Positions 25,901 through 33,444 of a stretch of 64,000 nt of DNA are shown in pieces; the first letter of the stretch is position 1, and every line of letters begins with the position of its first letter. The position numbers were made by a program, and so were the translations under genes. Source of the DNA: Nonomuraea purpurea. GTDB taxonomy: Bacteria; Actinomycetota; Actinomycetes; Streptosporangiales; Streptosporangiaceae. Location of the stretch: assembly GCF_042650645.1 (NCBI RefSeq), contig NZ_JBHSBI010000011.1:272571-336570 (forward strand), read 5' to 3'. The notes beneath the pieces are model-generated. The model was not told where the DNA came from. It did no database searches and saw only the letters and a list, made by a program, of their open reading frames with translations.

Positions 25901-28900
25901 TGGCTCGCTCTCTCTGCCGTCCCGGTCGGGCAGCAGCTCGGAGTCCACCTCGATCCTCGACATCTGGGGCACCGAGGAGTTGACGATCGAGCACGGCCGC
26001 CAGTACATCCTGCGCGCCCCCGTGGACCTCCTGCTCACCGGCGCGGAAGGCAGCAAGTGGGGGACGCCGCCGGTCGGGGCGCGCATCTCCACCGGTGAGG
26101 GCAGGCCCGACTCGGCGCAGGGTACCGCGCTGTTCGCGCTGCCCGAGTACGACGCGCTGCTGATGTACTCCCAGGGCGAGATCAAACTGCCCGGCCCCCT
26201 GGTGGCGGACGCGATCGAACGCTTCGTCAACGGCAGCCTGACCCTCGACGCCAGCCTGGCGGTCCCCCTGGTCCAGCAGTACCTCAAGGACGTGGCCCAG
26301 GCGGGCAAGAACGCCGGGTACGCCGCCCGGCACACCCCGGAGGTCCTGCTCGAAAAGCTCAAGGAGGTGACCGGGCTCGGCGGCAGGCCCGCCACCGGCC
26401 CGCACGAACCCGCGGGCCTGCACCTCGCCAGGACGCTGACCAAGGCGAGCGAACTGCTCGACAGGGCCAGGCAGGTCGTTCTGGCGCCGTCGTACGACCG
26501 GGGCGGGAGCATCAGCTCGATAGAGTCGCTCACCCTGACCGACAACCAGGGAAACGACGTCGACGTGATCGACGCCGTGACGAACGCCGTGCGCGCCGCG
26601 GCGCCCGACGCCCTGACCGCCAGCCCGACCCTGGCGGACGAGCTGGACGTCGACTTCTCCGACGACGCCGCGAAGATCCACGTCGTCGACATGTGGTCGG
26701 CGCGCGGCTACGAGAAGTCGTACCACGTGCAGGCCGGTCCGCAGGGGTCGCAGGCCGAGGAGGTGATCGTCAGGGCGCGGCTGGAGTACGACGACCCCGC
26801 GGACTCGCGCATGGGCACGTTCCTGACGCACACCTCGCAGGCCGGAGTCATCGTCCAGCACTACCGCTACAACGATCGTTCCCACTCCGAGTCCTACAAC
26901 GGCTCCTACTCGGCGGGCCTGGACTACAGCGGCGCCGGCCAGGAGTACGGCGGCGGAGGAGGCGTGTCCACCGACCGGGGGCGGGGGTTCTCCGGCTCGG
27001 TCAACCGGCAGGGGACGCGGCTGCAGCGGCTGGCGGTGTTCAACGGCCTCAACCGGGTCCAGCAGACCCCGAGGCTGGTCATCGAGGTCGAGCGCAGGCC
27101 GGTGCGCGGGGGGAGGGTCCCGGGCCTGGTCCACGCGATACGGCACAGATCCCGGTCCGTCACGCGGGTCGAATACCGTGCCGAGCTCATCCGGCGCATC
27201 CCGACCGGCATGATCCGGCCCGTCGGCGAGGATCCCGGGCCCGTCCAGACCGTGCCCGACCACCGGCAGGTCGAGCTGCACCCCGGCCACTTCCCCGAGT
27301 CGCTGTGGGAGCACGCGGACAGGCCCAGCCTCTACGAGATCGTCACCGCTCAGCTCACGAAGATGCTGGGCGCGCACGCGGTCCAGGAGCGCCGGGCCGA
27401 GCTGGTCAAACGACTGTCCGCGTCGGCCCTGCTGACCGCCTTCGAGCGGATGGCGACGCCGACCGGCGAAGTCGTCGTGCGGGCGGCCAGGCAGAAGTTC
27501 AAGGACCAGGGCACCGAGGTCGGCATCAAGGCCCGGCTGTCGGACCTGACGATCGTGGCCGGGCCGTTCGAGGCGGAGAAGGGCGAGGTCGACAGGAAGT
27601 CCGACGCGCAGAACACGACCGTCTCACGAAGCCGCACGCTGCCCGTCGGCGCGGGCGGCAGTTACAAGAGCACCGAACTCGGCATTGACGCCGGCGTGCG
27701 CATCGGCGAGCAGACGGGCGGGAGCGTGACCGACCACCACGGAGCGCGCCGCGAACTCACCAAGCTCGAGAAGGGCAAGGCCTACACCGTCCGGCTCCGG
27801 GTGGACTACGACCTCACCTTCCAGCATGTGGCGCGGCTGCGCGACGGCAACGAGCACCCCGTCGGCGACCCCGTCCGCATGCTGAACGCGACCAGCGGCG
27901 AGGTGGACGTGACGCTCTTCGCCGAGGAGATCGAGGAGCTGAAGTCGCGGATGGAGGCGAACGTGCGGCTCGCTCCCCCGAGCGACCCCGCCTGGCCGAC
28001 GGTCGCCTTCGCCCCCGCCCGTGGGCGCCAGGGCTTGATCCAGATCCTGCGGGACGCGCTCCTGGCCGCGCGCGAAAAGGGCGTGGTGGCCCGGGTGGCG
28101 GTGCGCGAGGCGGACGGCGTCCACCGTTTCCTGGCCGCCCCTGACGGGTCCCTGCGCAGCGAGGAAATCGACGGCGGGTTCGCCGAGGCGTTCGCCACCC
28201 TGCCCCCCGGCCTGCTCGACGCGGCCGAGCAGGCCGGCCTCGACCTGCGCGACGTCTTCATGAACTCCGGCGTGCCCGGCACGTTCACCGACCAGGTCAC
28301 GGCCGAGCTTGGCCCCAACACGGTGGACCCCGGCAAGCCGGCCTGGCCCGCCGAGCAGCAGCAGGCGATCCCGACAGTGGGCGGCAGCGTCGCTCAGGGC
28401 ACCACGACCTCCGCGCCCTCCCCCGCGATCGAGGGGACGCCTTTCAGCAGGTCGGGGCGGCCCGCCGAGGTTTCCGACCTGACCTTGGACGAGCTGCGCG
28501 CCCAGGACGTCTCCGCCGCCGACCTGGGCGGCGCCGCCGCGCACATGGCCTGGGGCAAGGGGAACGCGCTGACGCTCCAGGTTCCCGGCGCGCCCGACCA
28601 GCACCTCCGGGTGCTCATCGAGGACCCCGGCGACGGGCTCAACGCCGCCACCGAGATCCGGGCGGGCACGCCCGACGACCCGCACCTGCTGCGGATCTGG
28701 GGGCGTACGCATCCGGACGTCGTCTCCTCGGTCATGGTGCACGAGCTCTCGCACGCCACGCAGGCCGCGGTCGCGACGGCGGCCGGCGCGCCGCAGGGCG
28801 TGATCAGGCCGTCCGTCTCCGAGGGCACCGACCACTGCCTGATGCCCCGTCTGAACGAGCACGCCCACCTGTCACGCAAGTGGCGCGCGGCCGGCGACCA

Positions 28901-30167
28901 GGCCACCAGGGCACGCCTGGCGGACGCGATCGACGCCATCGCCTCCGACATCGAGCGGCGCGGCCACACCCCGCCGCCGCCCCCATGGGGCACCGGCCCG
29001 CGCGCGCCGGCCCCCGAACAGCCGCAGAGCCGGCTCGCGCGGTTGCTCAGCGGCAGCCCCTCCGCGGGGCTGGACACGTCGGCGGCCGGGCTCGACAGGC
29101 TGGCGGACGTCGCCGGTGTCGCCGAGGTGACCCCGGTGCCGGGGGCCGCGCGGGAGTTCACGGTGAGCAGGGGCGGCGTGGCGTTCACGCTGGCGCTGTC
29201 CGAGGGCCCCGACGGGGCGGGGGTGACGGTCGGCTCGCGTGAGCGGGGCCGCCTCGCGCTCAACGTCCCCGTGAGCGGCGGGACCGAGGCGATGATCGCG
29301 GTGGCCGAGCAGATCGCCGCACACGCGGCGACCCTGGCGGACCGGCTGTCCGGGCCTGAGACATCCGACGCGGCGACACTCGCGCGGCTGCGCGGCCTGA
29401 TCGCCACACGAACCGACGGGGACGCGTTGCGGGTCGTGGCCGAGCGGGCCGGGCTGGCGCCCGGTCAGGCCGGGTCGGCGGCGAAGTTGCTGGCGTTGGC
29501 CAGGGCGGGGGAGCTCTCCCCCGCCGAGGTCACCGCGATCCGCGGCTGGGCGACGCTGCCGGAGGCCGCCGCCGCCACGGCGTTCGAACGCGGCGCGGCG
29601 CTCATGGGCGCCAGGGTCCACGCGTACGGGGCGGGCCTCATGGACATCGTGCTTCCCGGCCGCGCTCCCATCCCCGTCGAGGTGCGGGCGGACCAGGCCG
29701 GGCCCGCCTCGCCGGGCATGCTGACCTTCGAGGTGGACGGCCGCCGCACAATCGGCGCGAACGAGCGGGCCGCCGCCGCCACGGCCGCGCGGGCGGTCGC
29801 CGAGGCGCTGGGCACGCCGAGCGCCCCCCACGAGAGGCTGGCCGAGCTGAACGAGGCGATGCGCCAGGTGCGTTCGGCCACCGCGACGCAGCGGCCCGCG
29901 CGGCTCGGCGTGCTGTTCGACCTGCTCACCACCGCCGGCCCCGAGGTGTGGCCGCTCATCCCGCAGCCGGTGGCCGCCGAGCTCACCACGCTCGCGAACG
30001 GCCACCGCCCCCGCGACTGGCCCGCGATCTTCAAGCGCCTGCGCGACCAGGCGAACACGACCGGCTGGTTCCCGCCGGAGGAGTGCCGGTGCCCGGCCGA
30101 CGAGCCGTGCCGGTGTGGCCGAGGCGAGGAACGGCAACCGGGTGCGGGGTTGCGCGTTCCGGCATGA
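19902..30167 (+). CDS. Giant WXG100-locus effector-like protein with two zincin domains
   Basis: 3,421 residues, GTG start. In order: a WXG-like helical N-terminus (DELPAWATEAMPDWVERWLIPML); a hydrophobic stretch at about 148-172 (INVAFWITVIAISIALLVSFF) then RELIEEIGEEFFIDAYAQYQQIK, usual in large actinobacterial effectors; a disordered Thr/Asp/Pro region at ~380-640; a zincin-like domain with HEISH at 849-853 and NE at 890-891; a coiled coil at ~950-1080; about six Gly/Ser-rich beta modules at ~1200-2650; a second zincin-like domain with HELSH at 2947-2951 and NE at 2985-2986; and a helical C-terminus ending in Cys-rich CRCPADEPCRCGRG. It has no Sec signal peptide. A secreted toxin or antagonism protein is inferred from context only. 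Confidence 0.8.
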   Translation: MTITGGSGVHGVTDQPAGGQASAQPAVVIDFDELPAWATEAMPDWVERWLIPMLSAGQKWPEASESGLSGLAVAYQALAAGASDSTPRAGAAARVLVTGWNSPPAGEFVNRARLLYGQEGGITGVSGNAQAYSQQANDFAVETQYSKIAINVAFWITVIAISIALLVSFFTAGSSTAIIGPYAAAARAAITRILVRLMTLGGRQLGATQLARVTALSGATGRGAIARLLGSSIGRELIEEIGEEFFIDAYAQYQQIKMGTRQEWDWQKSGAAIIGAGTGAVIGTQLAGPVSRITSRVPGFAGRALTTGTTNMIASPAGSFIANGVVYGQWQNPFTVDSMLGGFMGGAGRTGSISPFSPDVYSALRHPVSSLAGAYDAAARTDAGRAGGDPPPNTTGQNPSGGGPNGDGGQSAASTRVPEPARTGGGTSSSGASGTNRTGGGVPDIDSSQRRGTGSPNRDDQNRQPDDASPRPEQDATPAPSGDDPGTTRRPDRPTTQPDDNRADDTPATQPNATRTDDTPAAQPNATRTDDTTTQPNDPTAQPDGTRTDDTATQPNDPTTQPDRTRADDTATQPDGSATRPDDSTTPPDQGQQGDQNGTQDRADAPDRPSATADQATAPDDATRTSIATSPTMSTAPAADPATAVTRARDALIAALSTDFPDSVIGSKGDVLIVSGRSVHTITAARMARIRAALITRAMQVQNVANLRAEATAMLLVSQTGTAPDRPPAHTSRPGTVTSNPVPGTRYVTDGRQGSDVALDALQNAVAGLSPDHFIYGEVTDLTWSKADGTLIVRTKTNGTHHFRPVVGGLSSNLMGKTDLRTGADPDNAHLVHFNPRVADDQLTRVWLHEISHALQELAATAGDAPQGFLRRRRNSRRATQDACVAAQVNEMAYLADNWRRAQTMQEKRLLAIDIDGLSRQLRKRGQTPPLPPWVPTQAVRPAHAPPVPTGPPTAEQVETIIEALRRAEQAIDAQVASKRAGAQAAADEARTAEEAADKAQGQHDQGSSERARKAREDVRKHADTQARHTRIADAYEAVKPQATQAREAYERLLAAMRQAGRPAQYGEVSMASIAASLVDRARQRHEAYLKALKEVLPQDIILSTTMPTGRLAHLNRLTDTVNGILENNEVPYRFTAEELERALRGDFHKVVAPDGVVLRVGEGSSAAELRIRLSLSDLVEVLDPAVKASEMMIGTFFTTGRSATATESGSFGRSRGFNTGVLAQFLAEGGMSRAAMELLGVGIGIASGRNSSATGGGGMYAQGGSVTDNRSESLLFDAAATWTVDIRTRRAEGWQQETTVNSGTPGDVSGQRVWISHAFTDAAPNDLVRIAADKRNPEMPNHVLTGMTGLEEALDTLARELGAEYTQIGSVPRDQLRKFVTDEHPHRMRAAVNEGITRVILKDGRPHARVSAKTRVVLEESTPQGAPTADVWGEEVLVDVAAMPGGASTSGSAELNVSAGVNAPMLAGVNGPGDYAPNIGPRVKGSRSASRSYAATANKQAIHPSVHRQTGHQQSYRLVLETTYTVEIIGKSPVTLAPIRSEAMADMRESDAYRFGLDVDRAALIEKNGQPLLDADGNQVLRGDPDPGPPPGRKAELPVWLGDGPGQMRGAGPALVDEIAGLDDVRRQVLDGLAERGIIPTTVNGVPQYSSDPLTRASQILNLQEVTEQLSEHRIRSAYDTLAQEGIPLDLTVQGRNRAPEHYTLRISLEQDFTNPRYIGHSTSKTVVNLDIGSDTSARGIGRSRTYGGNASVSESDGPDEGNDGLSHEAGVNGGGNRTRTAGSSVGGTVNVVTLQESTGPVAIFSVSHVLRVDLLHNGETTRLTSDKGSAKQSAKLLFAADFLPPDSSSALLSQPEPLGKMSKKLLSRARLLHMDMNGLLPKAEKILPRGMKQGSTAYAALAAFLSVRNLVAHPKLLRKLFTSKLAISAEGMRPGRSELSVRGEVGEAEVLGIVDQVNGNILFGLGSAGVSWGGSSGVSVGASMNVTDLDDGGTSTDGGSLSLPSRSGSSSESTSILDIWGTEELTIEHGRQYILRAPVDLLLTGAEGSKWGTPPVGARISTGEGRPDSAQGTALFALPEYDALLMYSQGEIKLPGPLVADAIERFVNGSLTLDASLAVPLVQQYLKDVAQAGKNAGYAARHTPEVLLEKLKEVTGLGGRPATGPHEPAGLHLARTLTKASELLDRARQVVLAPSYDRGGSISSIESLTLTDNQGNDVDVIDAVTNAVRAAAPDALTASPTLADELDVDFSDDAAKIHVVDMWSARGYEKSYHVQAGPQGSQAEEVIVRARLEYDDPADSRMGTFLTHTSQAGVIVQHYRYNDRSHSESYNGSYSAGLDYSGAGQEYGGGGGVSTDRGRGFSGSVNRQGTRLQRLAVFNGLNRVQQTPRLVIEVERRPVRGGRVPGLVHAIRHRSRSVTRVEYRAELIRRIPTGMIRPVGEDPGPVQTVPDHRQVELHPGHFPESLWEHADRPSLYEIVTAQLTKMLGAHAVQERRAELVKRLSASALLTAFERMATPTGEVVVRAARQKFKDQGTEVGIKARLSDLTIVAGPFEAEKGEVDRKSDAQNTTVSRSRTLPVGAGGSYKSTELGIDAGVRIGEQTGGSVTDHHGARRELTKLEKGKAYTVRLRVDYDLTFQHVARLRDGNEHPVGDPVRMLNATSGEVDVTLFAEEIEELKSRMEANVRLAPPSDPAWPTVAFAPARGRQGLIQILRDALLAAREKGVVARVAVREADGVHRFLAAPDGSLRSEEIDGGFAEAFATLPPGLLDAAEQAGLDLRDVFMNSGVPGTFTDQVTAELGPNTVDPGKPAWPAEQQQAIPTVGGSVAQGTTTSAPSPAIEGTPFSRSGRPAEVSDLTLDELRAQDVSAADLGGAAAHMAWGKGNALTLQVPGAPDQHLRVLIEDPGDGLNAATEIRAGTPDDPHLLRIWGRTHPDVVSSVMVHELSHATQAAVATAAGAPQGVIRPSVSEGTDHCLMPRLNEHAHLSRKWRAAGDQATRARLADAIDAIASDIERRGHTPPPPPWGTGPRAPAPEQPQSRLARLLSGSPSAGLDTSAAGLDRLADVAGVAEVTPVPGAAREFTVSRGGVAFTLALSEGPDGAGVTVGSRERGRLALNVPVSGGTEAMIAVAEQIAAHAATLADRLSGPETSDAATLARLRGLIATRTDGDALRVVAERAGLAPGQAGSAAKLLALARAGELSPAEVTAIRGWATLPEAAAATAFERGAALMGARVHAYGAGLMDIVLPGRAPIPVEVRADQAGPASPGMLTFEVDGRRTIGANERAAAATAARAVAEALGTPSAPHERLAELNEAMRQVRSATATQRPARLGVLFDLLTTAGPEVWPLIPQPVAAELTTLANGHRPRDWPAIFKRLRDQANTTGWFPPEECRCPADEPCRCGRGEERQPGAGLRVPA
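21395..21665 (+). repeat. Coding minisatellite in the giant gene
   Basis: Tandem repeats of 39 bp (13 residues, ATQPNATRTDDTP-like) change into longer ~57-bp units (TTQPNDPTAQPDGTRTDDT-like). They encode a low-complexity Thr/Asp/Gln/Pro linker between the membrane-like segment and the first zincin domain. Copy number may vary between strains by slippage. Confidence 0.75.
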
Positions 30168-30195
30168 TGGGGAGTTCTGAGGGGAGTGGACGACT

Positions 30196-30720
30196 ATGGC
30201 ATTCGCGGTGGCGCGGACGAGGGACGAGGCGCATCTCTATCTCGACCTGCACCCGTGCGCCTGCGGGTCGGCGGAGACGACCTGGAGGAGCGGGCTGGTC
30301 AGCGTGGAGGGTGAGCTGGTCAACCGCTACTTCGGCGCCTGCGACGACTGCGGGAAAGACAGGGAGTTCGTGTTCGGGCTGCCCGAACGTCCCGTGGCGC
30401 CCGCGGGCTATCCGACGTTCGGCGGGGCGGAGCCGTCCGAGTTGCTCGACGCCGGCGAGTGGTTGCAGGTGGCCGACCTGACGGCGGGCAACGTGCCGGT
30501 GGACGACCAGGCCGAGGCCAAGCGCGCGCTGAACGTGGCGACCGCGGCCGTCGAGGAGGCCGTCAAGTTCGTGCCGCCGGGGGCGGACACGGTGCCCGAC
30601 GACGGGTTCTGGTCCGAGGTGGGGCAGCGGATGCGGGCCGATGAGCCCGGCCGCTTCGATCTCGCCCGGCTGCTGATCGTCAGGGACACCTACCAGGATC
30701 TGGCGGCCCGGCATGTCTGA
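30196..30720 (+). CDS. Small protein downstream of the giant gene, CxC/CxxC motif
   Basis: 174 residues. The N-terminal half has four cysteines in zinc-ribbon spacing (HPCACGSAETTW ... GACDDCGKDREF). The C-terminal half has ELLDAGEWLQVADLTAGN and DDGFWSEVGQRMRADEPGRFDLARLLIVRDTY. The same C-terminal block recurs in the next gene, so the two are paralogous there. It is cytosolic by sequence. Its place directly after the effector-like gene suggests an immunity or handling protein (inference). It overlaps the next gene by 8 bp. Confidence 0.75.
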   Translation: MAFAVARTRDEAHLYLDLHPCACGSAETTWRSGLVSVEGELVNRYFGACDDCGKDREFVFGLPERPVAPAGYPTFGGAEPSELLDAGEWLQVADLTAGNVPVDDQAEAKRALNVATAAVEEAVKFVPPGADTVPDDGFWSEVGQRMRADEPGRFDLARLLIVRDTYQDLAARHV

Positions 30721-31255
30721 GCGCGGTCTGGCCCGTTCGATGGTGGAGGCGTTCGTCCACTTCGACCTGGTGGCGGAGGGCGCCTCGGGCGATGCGGAGG
30801 TCACGCGGGAGCAGGACGGCTGGCTGGTGAGCCTTCGCGGCTCGCAGGTCCTCGTCCCCTACGAGGCGGAGGTCGCGGCGCAGGAGGAGGGGGTCGTCTT
30901 CGGCACCGGCCTGTCCGAGCTGATCGACCCTGGGCAGTGGGTGCTCATCGCCGCCACGTACGCGAACAGGGCGCTGGAGGGCGGACTGTTCTACGCTGCG
31001 CAAGAGCACTCCGACGCCGAGCGGTTCGAGGGCGTCGCGGCCGACTGGCGCTTCGCCGCCGATGCCGTGGCGGAGGCGCTGAAGTTCTTCTCCCCCGACT
31101 ACGCCGAGCTGCCCCCTGACGCGTTCTGGAGCGAGATGGGCAGGTCTCTGCGGGAGTCGGAGCCCGAGCGGCTCACCAGGGCGAAGCTGGAAAACGACCT
31201 CGCCCTGTACCGCCGCGGACTCGACGACTTCCTGCGCCTCCACAGCGACTCTTAA
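30713..31255 (+). CDS. Second small paralog downstream of the giant gene
   Basis: 180 residues. It lacks the cysteine motif but shares ELIDPGQWVLIAATYANR and PPDAFWSEMGRSLRESEPERLTRAKLENDLALYR with the preceding protein (FWSE-x-G block near the C-terminus). The N-terminal ~70 residues differ (VHFDLVAEGASGDAEVTREQDGWLVSLRGSQVLVPYEAEVAAQEEGVVFGTG). It starts inside the end of the previous gene and ends 8 bp before a convergent stop. The likely role is linked to the giant protein; no family is recognised. Confidence 0.72.
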   Translation: MSERGLARSMVEAFVHFDLVAEGASGDAEVTREQDGWLVSLRGSQVLVPYEAEVAAQEEGVVFGTGLSELIDPGQWVLIAATYANRALEGGLFYAAQEHSDAERFEGVAADWRFAADAVAEALKFFSPDYAELPPDAFWSEMGRSLRESEPERLTRAKLENDLALYRRGLDDFLRLHSDS

Positions 31256-31263
31256 CCCGCCGC

Positions 31264-33306
31264 TCAGCGCGGGCGCAGGCCCTCCGGGAGGCCCGTGAGC
31301 GTGGCAGCACCATCGTGGTCGACGCTCGCCTCGATCTCCGTGCCGGCCACCCGCAGCCCGCCCACCGTCAGCGCCCCCAGGGGCGCGCCCGCCAGGGGAC
31401 GCAGCTCGACATGGCCCGCGGGGACGTCCGGGTAGACGCCGAGGGCGGCCTGGGCGATGGTGACCGCGGCGGCGGCCGACCAGGCTTGGGGGCGGCAGGC
31501 GGCGGGGTAGGCCACCGTGCGGCTCATGTGGTCGCGGGCGTCACCCGCATACAGCTCGGGAAGCCGGTAACCGAACGATTCCGCCGCCGCCAGCAGCCCT
31601 TCCGCGAGGGTCGCCGCCTGCTCGTCGAAGCCCTCCCTGGCCAGCCCCGCGATCACGATGGCCGTGTCGTGCGGCCAGACGGAGCCGCAGTGGTAGGACA
31701 GCGGGCTGAAGCCGCCCTCGCGTGACGACATCGTCCGCAGCCCGAAGCCCTCCGCCATGTCCGGTGCCGCCAGCAGGGCGGCGATCTGGGCCGACTCCTC
31801 CTTCGACAGCAGGCCGGTGCCGAGCAGGTGGCCGATGTTGCTGGTCAGAGAGTTCACGGGGCGTTTGTCGCGGTCGAGGGCGAGCGCGGGAAACCCTCCT
31901 TGAGGCCCCTCGACCCAGAACGCGGCGCGGAAACGTTCGGCCAGCGCACCTGCGTACTCGCGCCAGCGGGCGGCGCCCGGCCGGTCGAAGGCGTCCAGCA
32001 GCGCGGCCCCGTGCAGGGCGGCCTGGTGGGCATAGCCCTGCACCTCCACCAGCGCGATCGGCGGCTCGGCCAGGCGGCCGTCGTGGAAGCGGACCGAGTC
32101 GCCCGAGTCCTTCCAGCCCTGGTTCGCCAGGCCGCGGCCGTCGGTGTCGATGTACTCGATGAACCCGTCCCCGTCCGGGTCGGCGTGGTCGGCGAGCCAG
32201 CCCAGCGCGGCCTCCAGGTTGGGAAGCAGCGGCGCCACCTCTGAGGCGGGCAGGCCCCAGCGCCAGGCGTCGTGCAGCAGGCTGATCCACAGGAGGGTGG
32301 CGTCGATGGTGCCGTAGTAGGCGGCGGGCAGCCGGCGATCCTGACCCGCCAGGTCGAACGCGCTGCGCCGCAGCTCGTGCATGATCTTGCCCGGGGCCTC
32401 GCCGGTGTGCGGGTCGAGGCGGCTGCCCTGGCGGCGGGCCAGGACGCGCAGGGTGCCCGCGGCCAGCCGGGTGCCCAGGGGGAGCAGCATGCGTGCCGCC
32501 CAGATGCTGTCGCGGCCGAACAGGGTCAGGAACCAGGGGGCGCCCGCGCCGAGGAACGTGTCGCCCGGCTCGGCCGGCTCGGCCAGGCGCAGCGAACGAA
32601 GATCCTCCAGGGAACGCTCCATCAGCCTGTTGATGCGGCGGTCGTCCGCGGTGACGCGCGGGGTGCTCCATTCGAGCGGGGCCGAGGGCGGGACGACGAC
32701 GGTGGCGGAGTCGGAGACCGCCACGTCCCATGACAACCTCACCCGGCCGCGCGGGGGCAGGCTCACCTGCCACCTCAACCGCCCGCCCCCGGCCTCCACT
32801 TCCGCGGCGGCCGGTGCCGAGGTGACGGTCACGTGGGTGGGACCCGAGCTCCAGACCAGCTCCCCGGGAGCGGGGGCGGTGGGCGTGATGGGGGTGGCGG
32901 AGTTGCCACCCTTGACGGCTTCGATCTCCGCGAAGTCGCAGGCCAGCTCCAGCGTGACCGTGGCCGTCACCGTGGCGGAGGCGGTGGAGATGATCTCCAG
33001 GTGCTCGCGCATCCCGTACGGGCTCAGCTCGCGAAGGCGATCAAGCCGGACGGTGGGATCGGCCGAGCGGTCGCCGAGCCAGCGGGCCAGCGACACGAAC
33101 CTGTCTCGGCCCGCCTCGACGGGCGCGTGTCCCACGGCCTCCGGTTCGCGCCCGTCGACCAGTAGCCGGGCCTGTGACAACACCCGACGGTCCGCGCAGA
33201 ACAACCCCTGCACGCCGGCCGGGCGGATCTGGCCGTCGGCGTCGCTCAGCGCAGCGGCCGGCGCCATCACGGTGCTGACCAGATCGTGCAACAGCGGCTG
33301 AAGCAC
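31264..33306 (-). CDS. Debranching-type glycoside hydrolase (amylo-alpha-1,6-glucosidase-like)
   Basis: 680 residues, GTG start with AGGAGG 5 nt upstream. The N-terminal beta domain (IRPAGVQGLFCADRRVLSQARLLVDGREPE) fits the GDE N-terminal family. An (alpha/alpha)6 catalytic domain follows with FLTLFGRDSIWAARMLLPLGTRLAAGTLRVLARRQG, GEAPGKIMHELR and WKDSGDSVRFHDG. There is no signal peptide, so it is cytosolic, acting on imported oligosaccharides. It is divergent from the LacI gene across shared operators, which links it to the importer at 34.5-37.7 kb. Confidence 0.82.
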   Translation of the reverse strand: MLQPLLHDLVSTVMAPAAALSDADGQIRPAGVQGLFCADRRVLSQARLLVDGREPEAVGHAPVEAGRDRFVSLARWLGDRSADPTVRLDRLRELSPYGMREHLEIISTASATVTATVTLELACDFAEIEAVKGGNSATPITPTAPAPGELVWSSGPTHVTVTSAPAAAEVEAGGGRLRWQVSLPPRGRVRLSWDVAVSDSATVVVPPSAPLEWSTPRVTADDRRINRLMERSLEDLRSLRLAEPAEPGDTFLGAGAPWFLTLFGRDSIWAARMLLPLGTRLAAGTLRVLARRQGSRLDPHTGEAPGKIMHELRRSAFDLAGQDRRLPAAYYGTIDATLLWISLLHDAWRWGLPASEVAPLLPNLEAALGWLADHADPDGDGFIEYIDTDGRGLANQGWKDSGDSVRFHDGRLAEPPIALVEVQGYAHQAALHGAALLDAFDRPGAARWREYAGALAERFRAAFWVEGPQGGFPALALDRDKRPVNSLTSNIGHLLGTGLLSKEESAQIAALLAAPDMAEGFGLRTMSSREGGFSPLSYHCGSVWPHDTAIVIAGLAREGFDEQAATLAEGLLAAAESFGYRLPELYAGDARDHMSRTVAYPAACRPQAWSAAAAVTIAQAALGVYPDVPAGHVELRPLAGAPLGALTVGGLRVAGTEIEASVDHDGAATLTGLPEGLRPR

Positions 33307-33366
33307 AACGACCTCCTCTTGTCACACCGCCGGGTCTTGACAGGACGAGGCCGGAGGTGCAGGTTT

Positions 33367-33427
33367 TGAAACACTTCATTTACTTTGAACGATCAAATCA
33401 TGCCCTACCAGACTTTGAACGTTCAAC
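33367..33427. promoter_or_regulatory. Two to three LacI-type operators
   Basis: In the divergent gap lie TTTGAACGATCAAA (33384-33397) and TTTGAACGTTCAAC (33414-33427). The second contains a perfect 12-bp palindrome with the central CG step typical of LacI-family sites. A weaker TGAA-ACAC-TTCA lies at 33367-33378. They are placed to control both the glucosidase and the LacI-ABC transcript. Confidence 0.7.
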
Positions 33428-33444
33428 CCCCACGAAAGGCATGC

